Source: Enterococcus moraviensis ATCC BAA-383 (GTDB lineage: Bacteria; Bacillota; Bacilli; Lactobacillales; Enterococcaceae). From it: a DNA stretch of 64,000 bases. Below the pieces are notes generated by a model. That model was given only the letters and a program-made list of their open reading frames with translations. It was not told the origin of the DNA and ran no database searches. Within the stretch, counting starts at the first letter, position 1, and each line of letters starts with the position of its first letter. Positions 39,122 through 47,854 of the stretch are shown piece after piece. The translations under genes were made by a program, and so were the position numbers. The stretch is from the NCBI RefSeq assembly GCF_000407445.1, contig NZ_ASWB01000003.1, positions 62,001-126,000 of the forward strand, written 5' to 3'.

Positions 39122-39153
39122 AAAAAAGGAGCTGAAAATCAGCTCCTTTTTTT
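39122..39153. terminator. Bidirectional terminator
   Basis: AAAGGAGCTGA pairs with TCAGCTCCTTT around a 3-base loop, with A6 before and T7 after. It serves the broken lipoprotein gene and the convergent DUF308 gene. Confidence 0.9.
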
Positions 39154-39155
39154 CG

Positions 39156-39692
39156 TTATTTAATCTTGCGTAATTGGAAGAAAGATACCATTTCTCCAAT
39201 TCCCATAAAAATAAGAATCCCACCAAACAATTGGAATAGTACTAATAAACTACTAAATGGATTAAACGTCAAAACCAAACCAGCAATAATCAAAATCACG
39301 CTGTAAATAAACATCGGCATCCAGCTAACATTGACATATGTCCGTAAATTGACCGATTGAATTGCTCGAGTAACCCCGACGATCACAATCACGAGACCTA
39401 AGAAAATTGGTAAAATACTAACGATTCCTTTTGCAAAAACCAAAACGATTCCTGCCATCACAAGTAAAACAATTCCACCTAGAAAACTCATACCGTAAGT
39501 CCCTGTTGCTTTTTTGACTTTAAATCCATCATACAAATTTAGTATACCCATAATTGCAATATACGCAGATATAAAATAGACAGCCATTTGGAAAACACTT
39601 TTAGGATTGATCACGATCAACAGTCCGAAGATCATATAAACAATTCCTCGCAAAAGTGCATATTTTCTTAATTGTTCCATAACGTTATTCAT
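39156..39692 (-). CDS. HdeD/DUF308 family membrane protein
   Basis: The 178-residue protein has six membrane helices in three hairpins, each hairpin starting with a RGIVYMIFGLLIVINP-like pattern, as in the HdeD/DUF308 family. In E. coli HdeD is linked to acid stress; the role in Gram-positives is not established. Two ATGs stand side by side (39695 and 39692) after GGAGGG. The second has the better spacing. Confidence 0.82.
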   Translation of the reverse strand: MNNVMEQLRKYALLRGIVYMIFGLLIVINPKSVFQMAVYFISAYIAIMGILNLYDGFKVKKATGTYGMSFLGGIVLLVMAGIVLVFAKGIVSILPIFLGLVIVIVGVTRAIQSVNLRTYVNVSWMPMFIYSVILIIAGLVLTFNPFSSLLVLFQLFGGILIFMGIGEMVSFFQLRKIK

Positions 39693-39879
39693 CATTATCC
39701 CTCCATTAACATCTTACTTCGTTTCCTACTTAATTGTATAGAATTTCTTGGAATAAGACGAATGATATGGTCTGATTTCACACTATTTTATAACAGTCCT
39801 TTACTTGGATAACGATTATTTCCTCTAAAAAAGCCTATAACTGTTAAGCTATTTCTTTTTTCCATGTTCAAATAACGAA

Positions 39880-40500
39880 CTAGTCATCGATTTCCTTTTC
39901 AACTACTTCACCTGTTTGAGCATTGATTTTTACAGAAACTTCATCATTTCCAGAACGTACTTTGACTTCCCAATACGTGATAGACAATTCTCTATCTAAA
40001 GACCATTCAAACGCTTCGCCTTGCCCAACACTCTCCTGTGCTATTTTCGAGACTTCCTCTAATGATTTCAATTTTTTTAAATCTAACGCTTCATTTTCTT
40101 TTTCTACACCATTTTGATCTTCACGGTCTAGTGTTTCTTCTCGCTCTTTCGTTAATTTCTTATCTGTTGCGTTGATTTTCACTTCATATTCTGTTGTATC
40201 ATCGACCCCTTGAATCTCATAATAATATGAGCCAAACGAAGTATCTAAATCCAAAGACGTAATCGTTGTATTTGGATATGCCTCTTCATACGCTTTGATC
40301 GCCTCATCAACTGTTACCTTTATTTCAGATAATTTAGCTGACTCAGTTACTTTTGTATTCGAATCATTTGTCGTTGACTGATCGAGCTTTTCACTGCTGA
40401 CCTGACTTTTTTCATTGTTTTCTAGTGACTTGTTATTACTTGTACAACCTGCCAAAATAAATCCTAAACAGACCGTTCCAATAATCAATTTTTTATTCAT
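39880..40500 (-). CDS. PepSY-domain lipoprotein
   Basis: The 206-residue lipoprotein (signal LIIGTVCLGFILAGCTSN) has two PepSY domains. The first is near residues 65-125 (VTVDEAIKAYEEAYPNTTI; YEVKINATDKKLTKE) and the second near 145-205 (SLEEVSKIAQESVG; VSVKINAQTGEVVEKEIDD). PepSY domains are thought to restrain extracellular proteases or tune signalling. It lies downstream of a kinase-regulator pair, as in the Bacillus ykoGHJ arrangement. Start at 40500 chosen for spacing from AAAGGA. Confidence 0.87.
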   Translation of the reverse strand: MNKKLIIGTVCLGFILAGCTSNNKSLENNEKSQVSSEKLDQSTTNDSNTKVTESAKLSEIKVTVDEAIKAYEEAYPNTTITSLDLDTSFGSYYYEIQGVDDTTEYEVKINATDKKLTKEREETLDREDQNGVEKENEALDLKKLKSLEEVSKIAQESVGQGEAFEWSLDRELSITYWEVKVRSGNDEVSVKINAQTGEVVEKEIDD

Positions 40501-40608
40501 AGTGCTCATTCCTTTCGATTTTCCTCTGCTTTACACTCTTATCTTACCAACTAGGCTCAAAAGAAAAAATAAATCTATGTGAAAGTTAAATGAAGAAATC
40601 TTCATTTT

Positions 40609-41985
40609 TTATGGATGAGTTATTGTAAAAACGAGTGTAAAACAAGTTCCTACAGGCGTCGCATCGGTTACTAAAACTTTGCCTTGATACAATTCAACGA
40701 GCTCCTTAACGATTGCTAACCCAATTCCTGTACCTGGGATTTCACTTGATCGAGATCGATCTACTCGATAAAATCGTTCAAACACCTTGCTCTTTTCTTC
40801 ATTCGAAATACCGATTCCAGAATCCTCAACCATTAAGACAATACTCTGATTCTCAGACACTAGCTTAACACTGATCAGGCCGTCAGTTTCGGTATATTTC
40901 ATCGCATTTTCAATCAAGTTTCGAGTCATTTGATAAAAATGTTCTGGTCTTCCATTGATAGCTAGTCCTACTTCAATTTGAACAGTCAAGTTTTGAGTCA
41001 TCATGACTTTTAACTCGTCAATTGTTTGATTTATCAACGAGGATAGGTCAATTTGTTCTGTTTGCAATTGATTTTCCAAGCGCCCTAAAGTCAGCATTTG
41101 TTCAACAAGGATTTCCATTCGTTTTGATTCTTTATCGATATAATCGAGTGACGTTGGAATTACTTGAGGATGTGTGCTCCCTCGGCGTTTAATCAAATTG
41201 ACATGCCCGCGAATAGCCGCAAGTGGCGTCCGTAGTTCATGGGACGCATCCGTTACAAATTGCTGTTCTCTTTTCAACGATGCACGCTGTTTTGCTAGTA
41301 ATACATTAAATGAACTCGCTATATTTTGAACTTCCAGCGGTGTTTTAGGTACTGTTAATCGTTGTTCAGCAGACGAACTTTCCAGTTGACTGATTTCTTG
41401 ATTCATTCCAACTAATGCTCGACTGATTTTCCTAGAAAAACGATAGGTAACAAAAGAGCCAATGATAATCACAAATAAGGTTAAAAAAATAGTGAATAAA
41501 AAAATTCTACTAATGACCTCAACTTGATCCTCCATCTCAACTAAGATGGTGACTTTCGTCTGTCCTATCTGAAAACTAGCGTAATAATAGGGTTCCATAT
41601 CACTTGTCCACAAAACACGGTCAATGAACATCAATTGTTTCAGCGTAGAAAATTCATCATACAATTCTTTTGCATCCTCAGAAGAAAAAATCACCTCACC
41701 ATCGCCTAGCCCAACCCGAATCAGATAAGGAGAATTCTCTTTAGAAACCGATCCAGCTAATGCGTTTTGCCAGTCATTTGCAGTCTTTCTCTCCCCATTT
41801 CTAAGCGACTCTTCCACTAGGACGGTTTGTTCTTCCGTCGATTCATACAGTTCGGCAATCGTGATTCCCATAATGGCCAAACTCAAAATCAATACAGCAG
41901 AAACAAGTAAACCAATAAAACGAATTGTCAATTGAAATTGAGTGGTATTTTTTCGTTCATAGAAACTCTTTTTAATGTTCTCCAT
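40609..41985 (-). CDS. Sensor histidine kinase
   Basis: This is a 458-residue membrane kinase. Helices are at about 24-46 and 158-182 with an extracytoplasmic sensor between, followed by a HAMP-like region. The H-box is VTDASHELRTPLAAIRGH (phospho-His near 252), the N-box NLIENAMKYTET, and the G-boxes VEDSGIGIS and GTGIGLAIVKELV. Its start overlaps the regulator gene by 14 bases. The pair with the PepSY lipoprotein probably senses an envelope signal. Confidence 0.92.
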   Translation of the reverse strand: MENIKKSFYERKNTTQFQLTIRFIGLLVSAVLILSLAIMGITIAELYESTEEQTVLVEESLRNGERKTANDWQNALAGSVSKENSPYLIRVGLGDGEVIFSSEDAKELYDEFSTLKQLMFIDRVLWTSDMEPYYYASFQIGQTKVTILVEMEDQVEVISRIFLFTIFLTLFVIIIGSFVTYRFSRKISRALVGMNQEISQLESSSAEQRLTVPKTPLEVQNIASSFNVLLAKQRASLKREQQFVTDASHELRTPLAAIRGHVNLIKRRGSTHPQVIPTSLDYIDKESKRMEILVEQMLTLGRLENQLQTEQIDLSSLINQTIDELKVMMTQNLTVQIEVGLAINGRPEHFYQMTRNLIENAMKYTETDGLISVKLVSENQSIVLMVEDSGIGISNEEKSKVFERFYRVDRSRSSEIPGTGIGLAIVKELVELYQGKVLVTDATPVGTCFTLVFTITHP

Positions 41986-42679
41986 CGTTTGACCTCAACA
42001 CATATCCTACACCTCGAACCGTTTGTATCAAACGCTGTTTTGGGTCATGGTCAATTTTATTTCTCAATGAACGTATGTAAACATCTACAACGTTAGTCTG
42101 ACCAAAGTAATCATACCCCCAAACTGCATTGAGCAATTCATCTCGAGTTAAAACAACTTCTGGCTGTTTGATCAATTCTGCTAATAGTTCAAATTCCTTT
42201 TGCGTTAATTGAATTAACTCCCCAAAGCGTTCAACCGTTCGCTTCGTCAAATCTAGCGACAGGTCATTGTACCGGTAAACCAATTGTTGCTGAAGTTTTT
42301 CTTGCTGTTCCGTACGTCTTAGAATAACTCTGATTCTCGCCAATAATTCCTCTATATCAAACGGCTTCGTGATATAATCATCGGTTCCAGCATCCAGTCC
42401 ACTCACTTTATCCGCCAACTGATCTCTAGCAGTCATCATAATGATTGGAACTTGACTATTACGGCGAATCCTTCTCGCAACCGTAATACCATCATATTTG
42501 GGTAACATCCAATCCAATAAAATCAGGATAATAGTCGCTTGGTTTTGTTTGTATAATTCTAACGCCCGCTCCCCATCAGGAGCATAAAGCACTTCATATC
42601 CTTCAAATTTAAGTTCCTCTGAAATAAAATTAGCTAAACTCGCTTCATCTTCCACTAATAAAATGACTACTTTATTCAT
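41972..42679 (-). CDS. OmpR-family response regulator
   Basis: The 235-residue regulator has a receiver domain with acidic pocket VEDEAS, phospho-acceptor Asp in LILLDWMLPKYDG and Lys in DYITKPFDIEEL. The C-terminal winged helix follows (LTQKEFELLAELIKQPEVVLTRDELL; VDVYIRSLRNKI). It is the first gene of the kinase operon and ends the stretch before the CRISPR array. Confidence 0.93.
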   Translation of the reverse strand: MNKVVILLVEDEASLANFISEELKFEGYEVLYAPDGERALELYKQNQATIILILLDWMLPKYDGITVARRIRRNSQVPIIMMTARDQLADKVSGLDAGTDDYITKPFDIEELLARIRVILRRTEQQEKLQQQLVYRYNDLSLDLTKRTVERFGELIQLTQKEFELLAELIKQPEVVLTRDELLNAVWGYDYFGQTNVVDVYIRSLRNKIDHDPKQRLIQTVRGVGYVLRSNDGEH

Positions 42680-42794
42680 TCGTCCACCGCCTTTTTACAT
42701 AGCGTACCTACTATTTTTCGCTTGGTCAAGCAAATCATAATGAAAAATTCTTCATTTTTTTGAAGAGAGTCAATTGAGAAGAGAAAGGAATAAA

Positions 42795-42941
42795 ATGGCA
42801 GAGGTAGACCAACAACAGTTTATAAAAATACAAACGGCGCACTATTTCAATTCACTAGCTATAAACAGAGCTAGACTGTATGGTCCTATTTCAAAGCTCG
42901 TGAATGGACAATTTCAATCCACTAGCTCTAAACAGAGCTAG
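42795..42941 (+). pseudogene. Possible 5' gene fragment running into the CRISPR array
   Basis: After AAAGGA an ATG at 42795 opens a frame, MAEVDQQQFIKIQTAHYFNSL, that enters the terminal degenerate repeat and stops in the second repeat (48 codons). The first 16 codons before the repeat look like ordinary protein. They may be the stump of a gene cut off by the trailer end of the array, or chance. Confidence 0.3.
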
Positions 42942-43885
42942 ACTTTTATTCATTTTTAATTGCCTATTAACTGATTCATTTCAATCCACTAGCTCTAAAC
43001 AGAGCTAGACTCAAAAAATGGTAATCTATCAATTGATATTACTATTTCAATCCACTAGCTCTAAACAGAGCTAGACAAATAAATCTAACTCTAATAATAA
43101 AGGACTATCATTTCAATCCACTAGCTCTAAACAGAGCTAGACGTTTTTGCTTGTCTTTTTTCGTTAGCTTGATTTAGAATTTCAATCCACTAGCTCTAAA
43201 CAGAGCTAGACATGCGACAGAATAGAGTATTTTAGTTTCCTGATTGATTTCAATCCACTAGCTCTAAACAGAGCTAGACGAAATAAACTGATGAATGCCC
43301 AAATAGATTATACATTTCAATCCACTAGCTCTAAACAGAGCTAGACTCTATTGAAGATATCATTCTCTACCGTGTTTTAGATTTCAATCCACTAGCTCTA
43401 AACAGAGCTAGACTCACTACAAATGACCACGATTTTATATGGACTGTATTTCAATCCACTAGCTCTAAACAGAGCTAGACTTGGTTAGAGACGCCATCAG
43501 AAGAGGATCAAGATATTTCAATCCACTAGCTCTAAACAGAGCTAGACGTCGCTTATCTGAGGCGACTCGATGCGACATTACAATTTCAATCCACTAGCTC
43601 TAAACAGAGCTAGACTTCCATAGCGGAATCCAATTATCAACAGTATCAAATTTCAATCCACTAGCTCTAAACAGAGCTAGACGATGACGGAACTTCTGCA
43701 GAAACGCTTGTTTTAGGATTTCAATCCACTAGCTCTAAACAGAGCTAGACGGCGGCGGCATCTGCAGCAGCTGTTGTTGCATCCATTTCAATCCACTAGC
43801 TCTAAACAGAGCTAGACTCTATAACTTTTTTAAAGTTTGCCGAGAGCAACCAATTTCAATCCACTAGCTCTAAACAGAGCTAGAC
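42844..43885 (-). CRISPR. Type I-C CRISPR array, 16 repeats and 15 spacers
   Basis: The 33-base repeats start at 42844, 42911, 42978, 43044, 43110, 43179, 43247, 43314, 43381, 43448, 43515, 43583, 43650, 43718, 43785 and 43853. Spacers are 33 to 36 bases. Read on the minus strand, each repeat is GTC, a 7-bp stem TAGCTCT/AGAGCTA with loop GTTT, then GTGGATTGAAAT, the standard I-C 3' handle. The copy at 42844 has two mismatches (positions 9 and 18 as written on plus), marking the old trailer end. The leader is therefore at 43886 and beyond, next to cas2, and transcription runs leftward. Confidence 0.98.
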
Positions 43886-44054
43886 TGTGAATTTGATAAA
43901 AATACATAACATATTTTTACTATTCCACAAACTATTTATCAAAAAATTAAATTCAAATGAGAAAACCACCTTATTATTGATAAAAATCAGTCAAAGTTTG
44001 GTGCGAATCCCCTAGTGATTTAGTGTGCGCTTGGGGTTCGCACTAAATATTTCT
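43886..44054 (-). promoter_or_regulatory. CRISPR leader with conserved-looking hairpin
   Basis: The 169 bases between cas2 and the first repeat are AT-rich. On the plus strand they contain inverted arms GTGCGAATCCCC (44001-44012) and GGGGTTCGCAC (44033-44043), just after the cas2 stop. Leaders hold the array promoter and the integration signals for Cas1-Cas2. The GC-rich hairpin in an otherwise AT-rich leader is probably functional. Confidence 0.75.
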
Positions 44055-44345
44055 CTAAAATATCAATGGCGCTTCTACATCAAAACTTTCTTTCGCTCCA
44101 ATATGCTCTATCTTACTTTGATAATTATTTCCTAATCGATAAATACGCAAACTATCAACATCTTCATCAATTAAATCAATCAACTCTTTTTTTAGCTTAG
44201 TTAACTCTGTAGTATCAACAACACATTCAAAAACAGAATTCTGAACTCGCTGTCCATAATCTTGACACTTCTTTGCTACTTTTCTCAAACGACGGACTCC
44301 ATTATCCGAACTGGTTGCTACATCATAAGTAATCAAAACTAACAC
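44055..44345 (-). CDS. cas2: CRISPR-associated endonuclease Cas2
   Basis: This 96-residue ferredoxin-like protein forms the core of the Cas1-Cas2 spacer integrase. Its start is MLVLITYDVATSSDNGVRRL, with the conserved Asp after the first strand, and it includes RVQNSVFECVVD and SLRIYRLG, typical of I-C Cas2. It is separated from cas1 by an extra membrane-protein gene ending 13 bases upstream. Last gene before the leader. Confidence 0.97.
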   Translation of the reverse strand: MLVLITYDVATSSDNGVRRLRKVAKKCQDYGQRVQNSVFECVVDTTELTKLKKELIDLIDEDVDSLRIYRLGNNYQSKIEHIGAKESFDVEAPLIF

Positions 44346-44358
44346 TTAGTCTCACCTA

Positions 44359-45252
44359 CTATCCTAATCCAAAAATTTTAGTAATTACTTGCGCCAATAC
44401 TCCACTAACCGTATTTTGGAAAAGCTCTGAAAGAAACTCAGCTTTGTGACGTTTAATGACTGACTCAAATTTATTAACATCTTGTGCTCTAGCCGCTTCC
44501 AACGCTTCTTCACTTGCTTGTTTTACTGGACTAGCAATTTTGATTGTTTCTATAACTTTTTCCAAAGAGTCCTCAATTATTCCCCAATCATATGGGTCTA
44601 CTTTGTTTTCTTGGATAGATGTAGCCATTTCACTCTCAGATGTAGCAGACTGAACGGAACTATTTGTCACATTTCCACCAACATTAAAAGAATGGTCATC
44701 AGCTTGATTAAAACTTTCCGAAATATGATTAGTATGAGAATGATCTTCTTGGACGCCAAAGTTTACATTACTATGACTTCCATTAATAATGTGCTGATTT
44801 CCATTTACAATTTTTTGCTCAGCGACATTTATCGTATAATCACTATGCTTATTATTGAACGAAGCTTCAATTACTAATTTTACTTCATCTAAAAATACTT
44901 TGTCTTTAAACATCAAGCGATAAGTTTGACCAGAATTCAGAATGAAGAATAAGTAAATTCTATTTTCCATATATTTTTGATACAGTAAGAAAATATATCC
45001 TCCTGAACAAAGTAAACCCAAAAAGCTAATCGTCCTAAAGGTTTCTGTAGATACTCCCATTAATGAAATAATCAGGAGAAATATAACCCCTTTAGAGAGT
45101 TGAAATTTCAACTTACCATCATAAATTTGTGAAATATTACTAAGTTGCATCGTCATATCGTTAAACTTCAGTAAATTATCCTTTATGGTTAACTGCTCTG
45201 TGACTATTTCTTTTTCAGATGTACCTATTATTTTTCCAAGTTCGGTATTCAT
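44359..45252 (-). CDS. Two-pass membrane protein inserted between cas1 and cas2
   Basis: The 297-residue protein is not a known core cas gene. Residues 1-52 look like a soluble beta-rich start (TIKDNLLKFNDMTMQLSNIS) and two helices lie at about 54-72 and 76-92. A strand-rich part (YLFFILNSGQTYRLMFKDK) follows to 140, loosely recalling DUF6232-type proteins. Residues 142-215 are rich in Asn, His and Ser with short repeats (INVAEQKIVNGNQHIINGS). The C-terminus (225-297) is helical and amphipathic. It has a strong ribosome site AAAGGAGTT and lies 13 bases before cas2 and 56 after cas1, so it is in the operon. It may be a membrane effector or a hitchhiker. Confidence 0.8.
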   Translation of the reverse strand: MNTELGKIIGTSEKEIVTEQLTIKDNLLKFNDMTMQLSNISQIYDGKLKFQLSKGVIFLLIISLMGVSTETFRTISFLGLLCSGGYIFLLYQKYMENRIYLFFILNSGQTYRLMFKDKVFLDEVKLVIEASFNNKHSDYTINVAEQKIVNGNQHIINGSHSNVNFGVQEDHSHTNHISESFNQADDHSFNVGGNVTNSSVQSATSESEMATSIQENKVDPYDWGIIEDSLEKVIETIKIASPVKQASEEALEAARAQDVNKFESVIKRHKAEFLSELFQNTVSGVLAQVITKIFGLG

Positions 45253-45307
45253 TTTGCTAACTCCTTTTATTCTTTTTTACTTTTTTCAGTTCAGTATATG
45301 GGATTAC

Positions 45308-46342
45308 TCACTTCCATAAAAATGGTGGATAGCCATCTAAATCATCCCTTAAAAAACGACTTAGCAGCAATGCCTGCGTATAAGGAACTAAACCCCAATT
45401 GATTTTTTCTCCTAAAAATGGATGTTGGATTTGTTCTTGTTTCTTCTCTTGCCACTTTTGAAAAAATATTCGCCTACCATCATCCGTCAAAATCACTGCT
45501 CCACTTTCTTTTTTGACAAAATCCTTTCCAGTGACCATTTTTTTATTGATTAAGGTTAAGACAAAACGATCTGCATAGATACCTCGCAACTCTTCCATTA
45601 GATCCAAAGCTAATGACGCTCGACCCGGTCTATCTCGATGAAGAAAACCAACATAGGGGTCAAGTCCAACTGTTTCTAATGCAGCAGCACATTCTTGCGC
45701 TAACAAAGTATACGCCAAAGAAAGCATGGCATTTACATTATCCAAAGGCGGTCTGCGATTTCTACCATAAAAACCAAAATCATTTTTCTGCTGCAAAATC
45801 ATTTGATCAAACAATAGAAAATAACGATTCGCGGCTTGTCCCTCGATTCCTCTTAACGATTCTAAATCTCCAACTTGACGAATATCTTCAATGTATTTTT
45901 TTAATTCCCCAGAAATTTGTTTAAAACGTTCAACATCAATTCTCATCGGGTTTTCTCTCGTCATTCGTTCCAACATCCAACGTTGATTATACAATTTACC
46001 AATAATAAAATGACGAGCAATTTCCACGCTTTCTTCTTCACTATCTGATAAACGATATTGCTTTTTCCGTAACGTGACATTTCCAGTTGTGCCACCAGTC
46101 ACTCGACTGCCAAACTTACCAGAATTCGTTAAAAAAGTAATCCCAATATTTTTTTCAGCACACTTGCGCATCAACGCTGGACTAGCACCTAAATAACCAG
46201 AAGTGACAATGGCTTCTATATTATGAAGCGGAACTCTATTTTTCTGTTCATCTATTTTAACAACTATATTCTCACCGTCTAAAGCTAAATAGGCATCTTG
46301 GGTTGTTACAAATAAGGTATTCAACAGTTTTTTCACTCGCAT
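45308..46342 (-). CDS. cas1: CRISPR-associated endonuclease Cas1 (type I-C)
   Basis: The 344-residue integrase subunit binds metal through Glu in LESLRGIEGQAANRYF (about 175), His in VGFLHRDRPGRASLALDL (about 240) and an Asp/Glu pair just after. The N-terminal beta domain starts MRVKKLLNTLFVTTQDAYLAL, as in I-C Cas1. It overlaps cas4 by ten bases. Length is typical, and the protein appears intact. Confidence 0.97.
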   Translation of the reverse strand: MRVKKLLNTLFVTTQDAYLALDGENIVVKIDEQKNRVPLHNIEAIVTSGYLGASPALMRKCAEKNIGITFLTNSGKFGSRVTGGTTGNVTLRKKQYRLSDSEEESVEIARHFIIGKLYNQRWMLERMTRENPMRIDVERFKQISGELKKYIEDIRQVGDLESLRGIEGQAANRYFLLFDQMILQQKNDFGFYGRNRRPPLDNVNAMLSLAYTLLAQECAAALETVGLDPYVGFLHRDRPGRASLALDLMEELRGIYADRFVLTLINKKMVTGKDFVKKESGAVILTDDGRRIFFQKWQEKKQEQIQHPFLGEKINWGLVPYTQALLLSRFLRDDLDGYPPFLWK

Positions 46343-46986
46343 AACCTCCGATCTAAATAGCCTTTAACCGTTTGAACATTCATTAATTTAGGTAGACAGA
46401 TATTTTGTAGGGAACATTTTTTGCAAAAATTACCCGTTTTAACTTTAGGTGTGTAACGTCTTGCCCAATGCTGATGCATTTCAGTTACATTTTTCTTGAG
46501 TTCTTCACGTAAAGCAGGTGTAATTTCGATTTCTTCTCTACGTTTGGTTTCATGATAATAGAGATACCCTTTTGGCACTTCGCAAACAAGCATTTCTTCT
46601 AAGCAAACGGCTTGTGCAGTTAGTTGTAAAATGTCGCTGAGTTCTCGTTTAGGCTTTCCGTGTTTGTATTCGACAGGAATTGGTAAAAAAGTTCCAGTTT
46701 CTCCGTTTAGAGGCACACCATTCGGATCTTGCACAAATTCCACTACATCACAGATTCCAGTTATTCCTAAAGTCGGTGAATGGATTGGCAACGCACGAAC
46801 GATCAAACGATCTTTACGCTTTTCACGAATCGTTGGCTGATCGGCTTTTTCGTGTAAATATTGTCCTTCCAACGTCAACACATTTTCTTGCCATTGCTGC
46901 TCGATATGAATCAACGCCCATTGACGACGGCAAAACAGAAAATGTTGGATACCTGAAATCATTAAATAATCTTGTTCATCGTACAT
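46333..46986 (-). CDS. cas4: CRISPR-associated exonuclease Cas4
   Basis: The 217-residue RecB-like nuclease with an iron-sulfur cluster trims prespacers so that they keep the right PAM. The first Cys is in HFLFCRRQWALIHIEQQW and the last three in GNFCKKCSLQNICLP. The nuclease core has GICDVVEFV and PVEYKHGKPKR. It starts one base after the cas7 stop and overlaps cas1. In type I-C, Cas4 works in a complex with Cas1. Confidence 0.96.
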   Translation of the reverse strand: MYDEQDYLMISGIQHFLFCRRQWALIHIEQQWQENVLTLEGQYLHEKADQPTIREKRKDRLIVRALPIHSPTLGITGICDVVEFVQDPNGVPLNGETGTFLPIPVEYKHGKPKRELSDILQLTAQAVCLEEMLVCEVPKGYLYYHETKRREEIEITPALREELKKNVTEMHQHWARRYTPKVKTGNFCKKCSLQNICLPKLMNVQTVKGYLDRRLCE

Positions 46987-46987
46987 A

Positions 46988-47851
46988 TTACAGCCCTTCG
47001 ATGACAGTTAGCTCGATTCCTTCTAGTGGTTCCGCGGTTACTTTGTAATCGTCAAATGATTTTGCGCGATCAATTTCAGGAATTTTTTCGATTTTTACTG
47101 AGCGATGGACTTTCGCAGATGATGCTTTGCCCATTTTGCTTGGGTGTTCCCACCAGTACACTTTTTCGACTGCCATACTGCCATCTGGACGAGCGGATGA
47201 TGCGTCATTTTCGAAAAGAGTGGTTAGGGCTTCTTTGATTTTTTCTGCATCTGTTTCGGTAAAACCTGTTTTTTCGGCTAGTTGGACGTTGATACTGCCA
47301 TTGAAGACATATACTCCGAAATCTACGAAATGTTTGGTCCCCATGGTGTCAGAGCTTTTACCTCCGCCTTCGCTGACTGAATTGACACTTTTCGTGATTT
47401 GCATCGTATTAATGTCGATTGGTTCGAGACTGACAGCAGTTTGAATCGATACAGGACCACGCACACCTACAGATAATTCTAATCCTTTAAAAGCAAAAAC
47501 TTGCCCAAAACTACGTGTATCGATCCACGTTTCACAAGCTACTTCACTAAATCGGTTCACATCTGCTTTCTTTTTATCCGCAGCGATTTTGTTTAATTCT
47601 TCAATTGAATCGACACGATCTCTCAAGCTTTTTAGTCCATCATCTGCTCGATCATCTGACTGGACAAAAATTTTTCCACCCATATCTTGCAAACGATTCC
47701 GTATTTTACGTTTGATTGCAACATCAGAAATCTCACCATATCCTTCAAAATTTTGTCGCGGACGGTTTCCATTTAATGGATCACCATTTGGGTTTGCATT
47801 TGTCACTGAAGTGATTACTTTAAAGTCGATTTTGTGTGTTAAAACTGTCAT
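46988..47851 (-). CDS. cas7: Type I-C Cascade backbone protein Cas7c (Csd2)
   Basis: The 287-residue RAMP protein polymerises along the crRNA spacer. Signatures are ITSVTNANPNGDPLNGNRPR near the start and FVDFGVYVFNGSINVQLAEK. It lies between cas8c (3 bases) and cas4 (1 base). One Cas7 covers six bases and flips out each sixth one, a fact relevant to the crRNA-like RNA at 53466. Confidence 0.96.
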   Translation of the reverse strand: MTVLTHKIDFKVITSVTNANPNGDPLNGNRPRQNFEGYGEISDVAIKRKIRNRLQDMGGKIFVQSDDRADDGLKSLRDRVDSIEELNKIAADKKKADVNRFSEVACETWIDTRSFGQVFAFKGLELSVGVRGPVSIQTAVSLEPIDINTMQITKSVNSVSEGGGKSSDTMGTKHFVDFGVYVFNGSINVQLAEKTGFTETDAEKIKEALTTLFENDASSARPDGSMAVEKVYWWEHPSKMGKASSAKVHRSVKIEKIPEIDRAKSFDDYKVTAEPLEGIELTVIEGL

Positions 47852-47854
47852 GAT

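Noticed and set aside
42844-42876. The first repeat as the leader-proximal one
   Set aside because: It is the degenerate copy, and the handle orientation and cas2 position place the leader at the other end.
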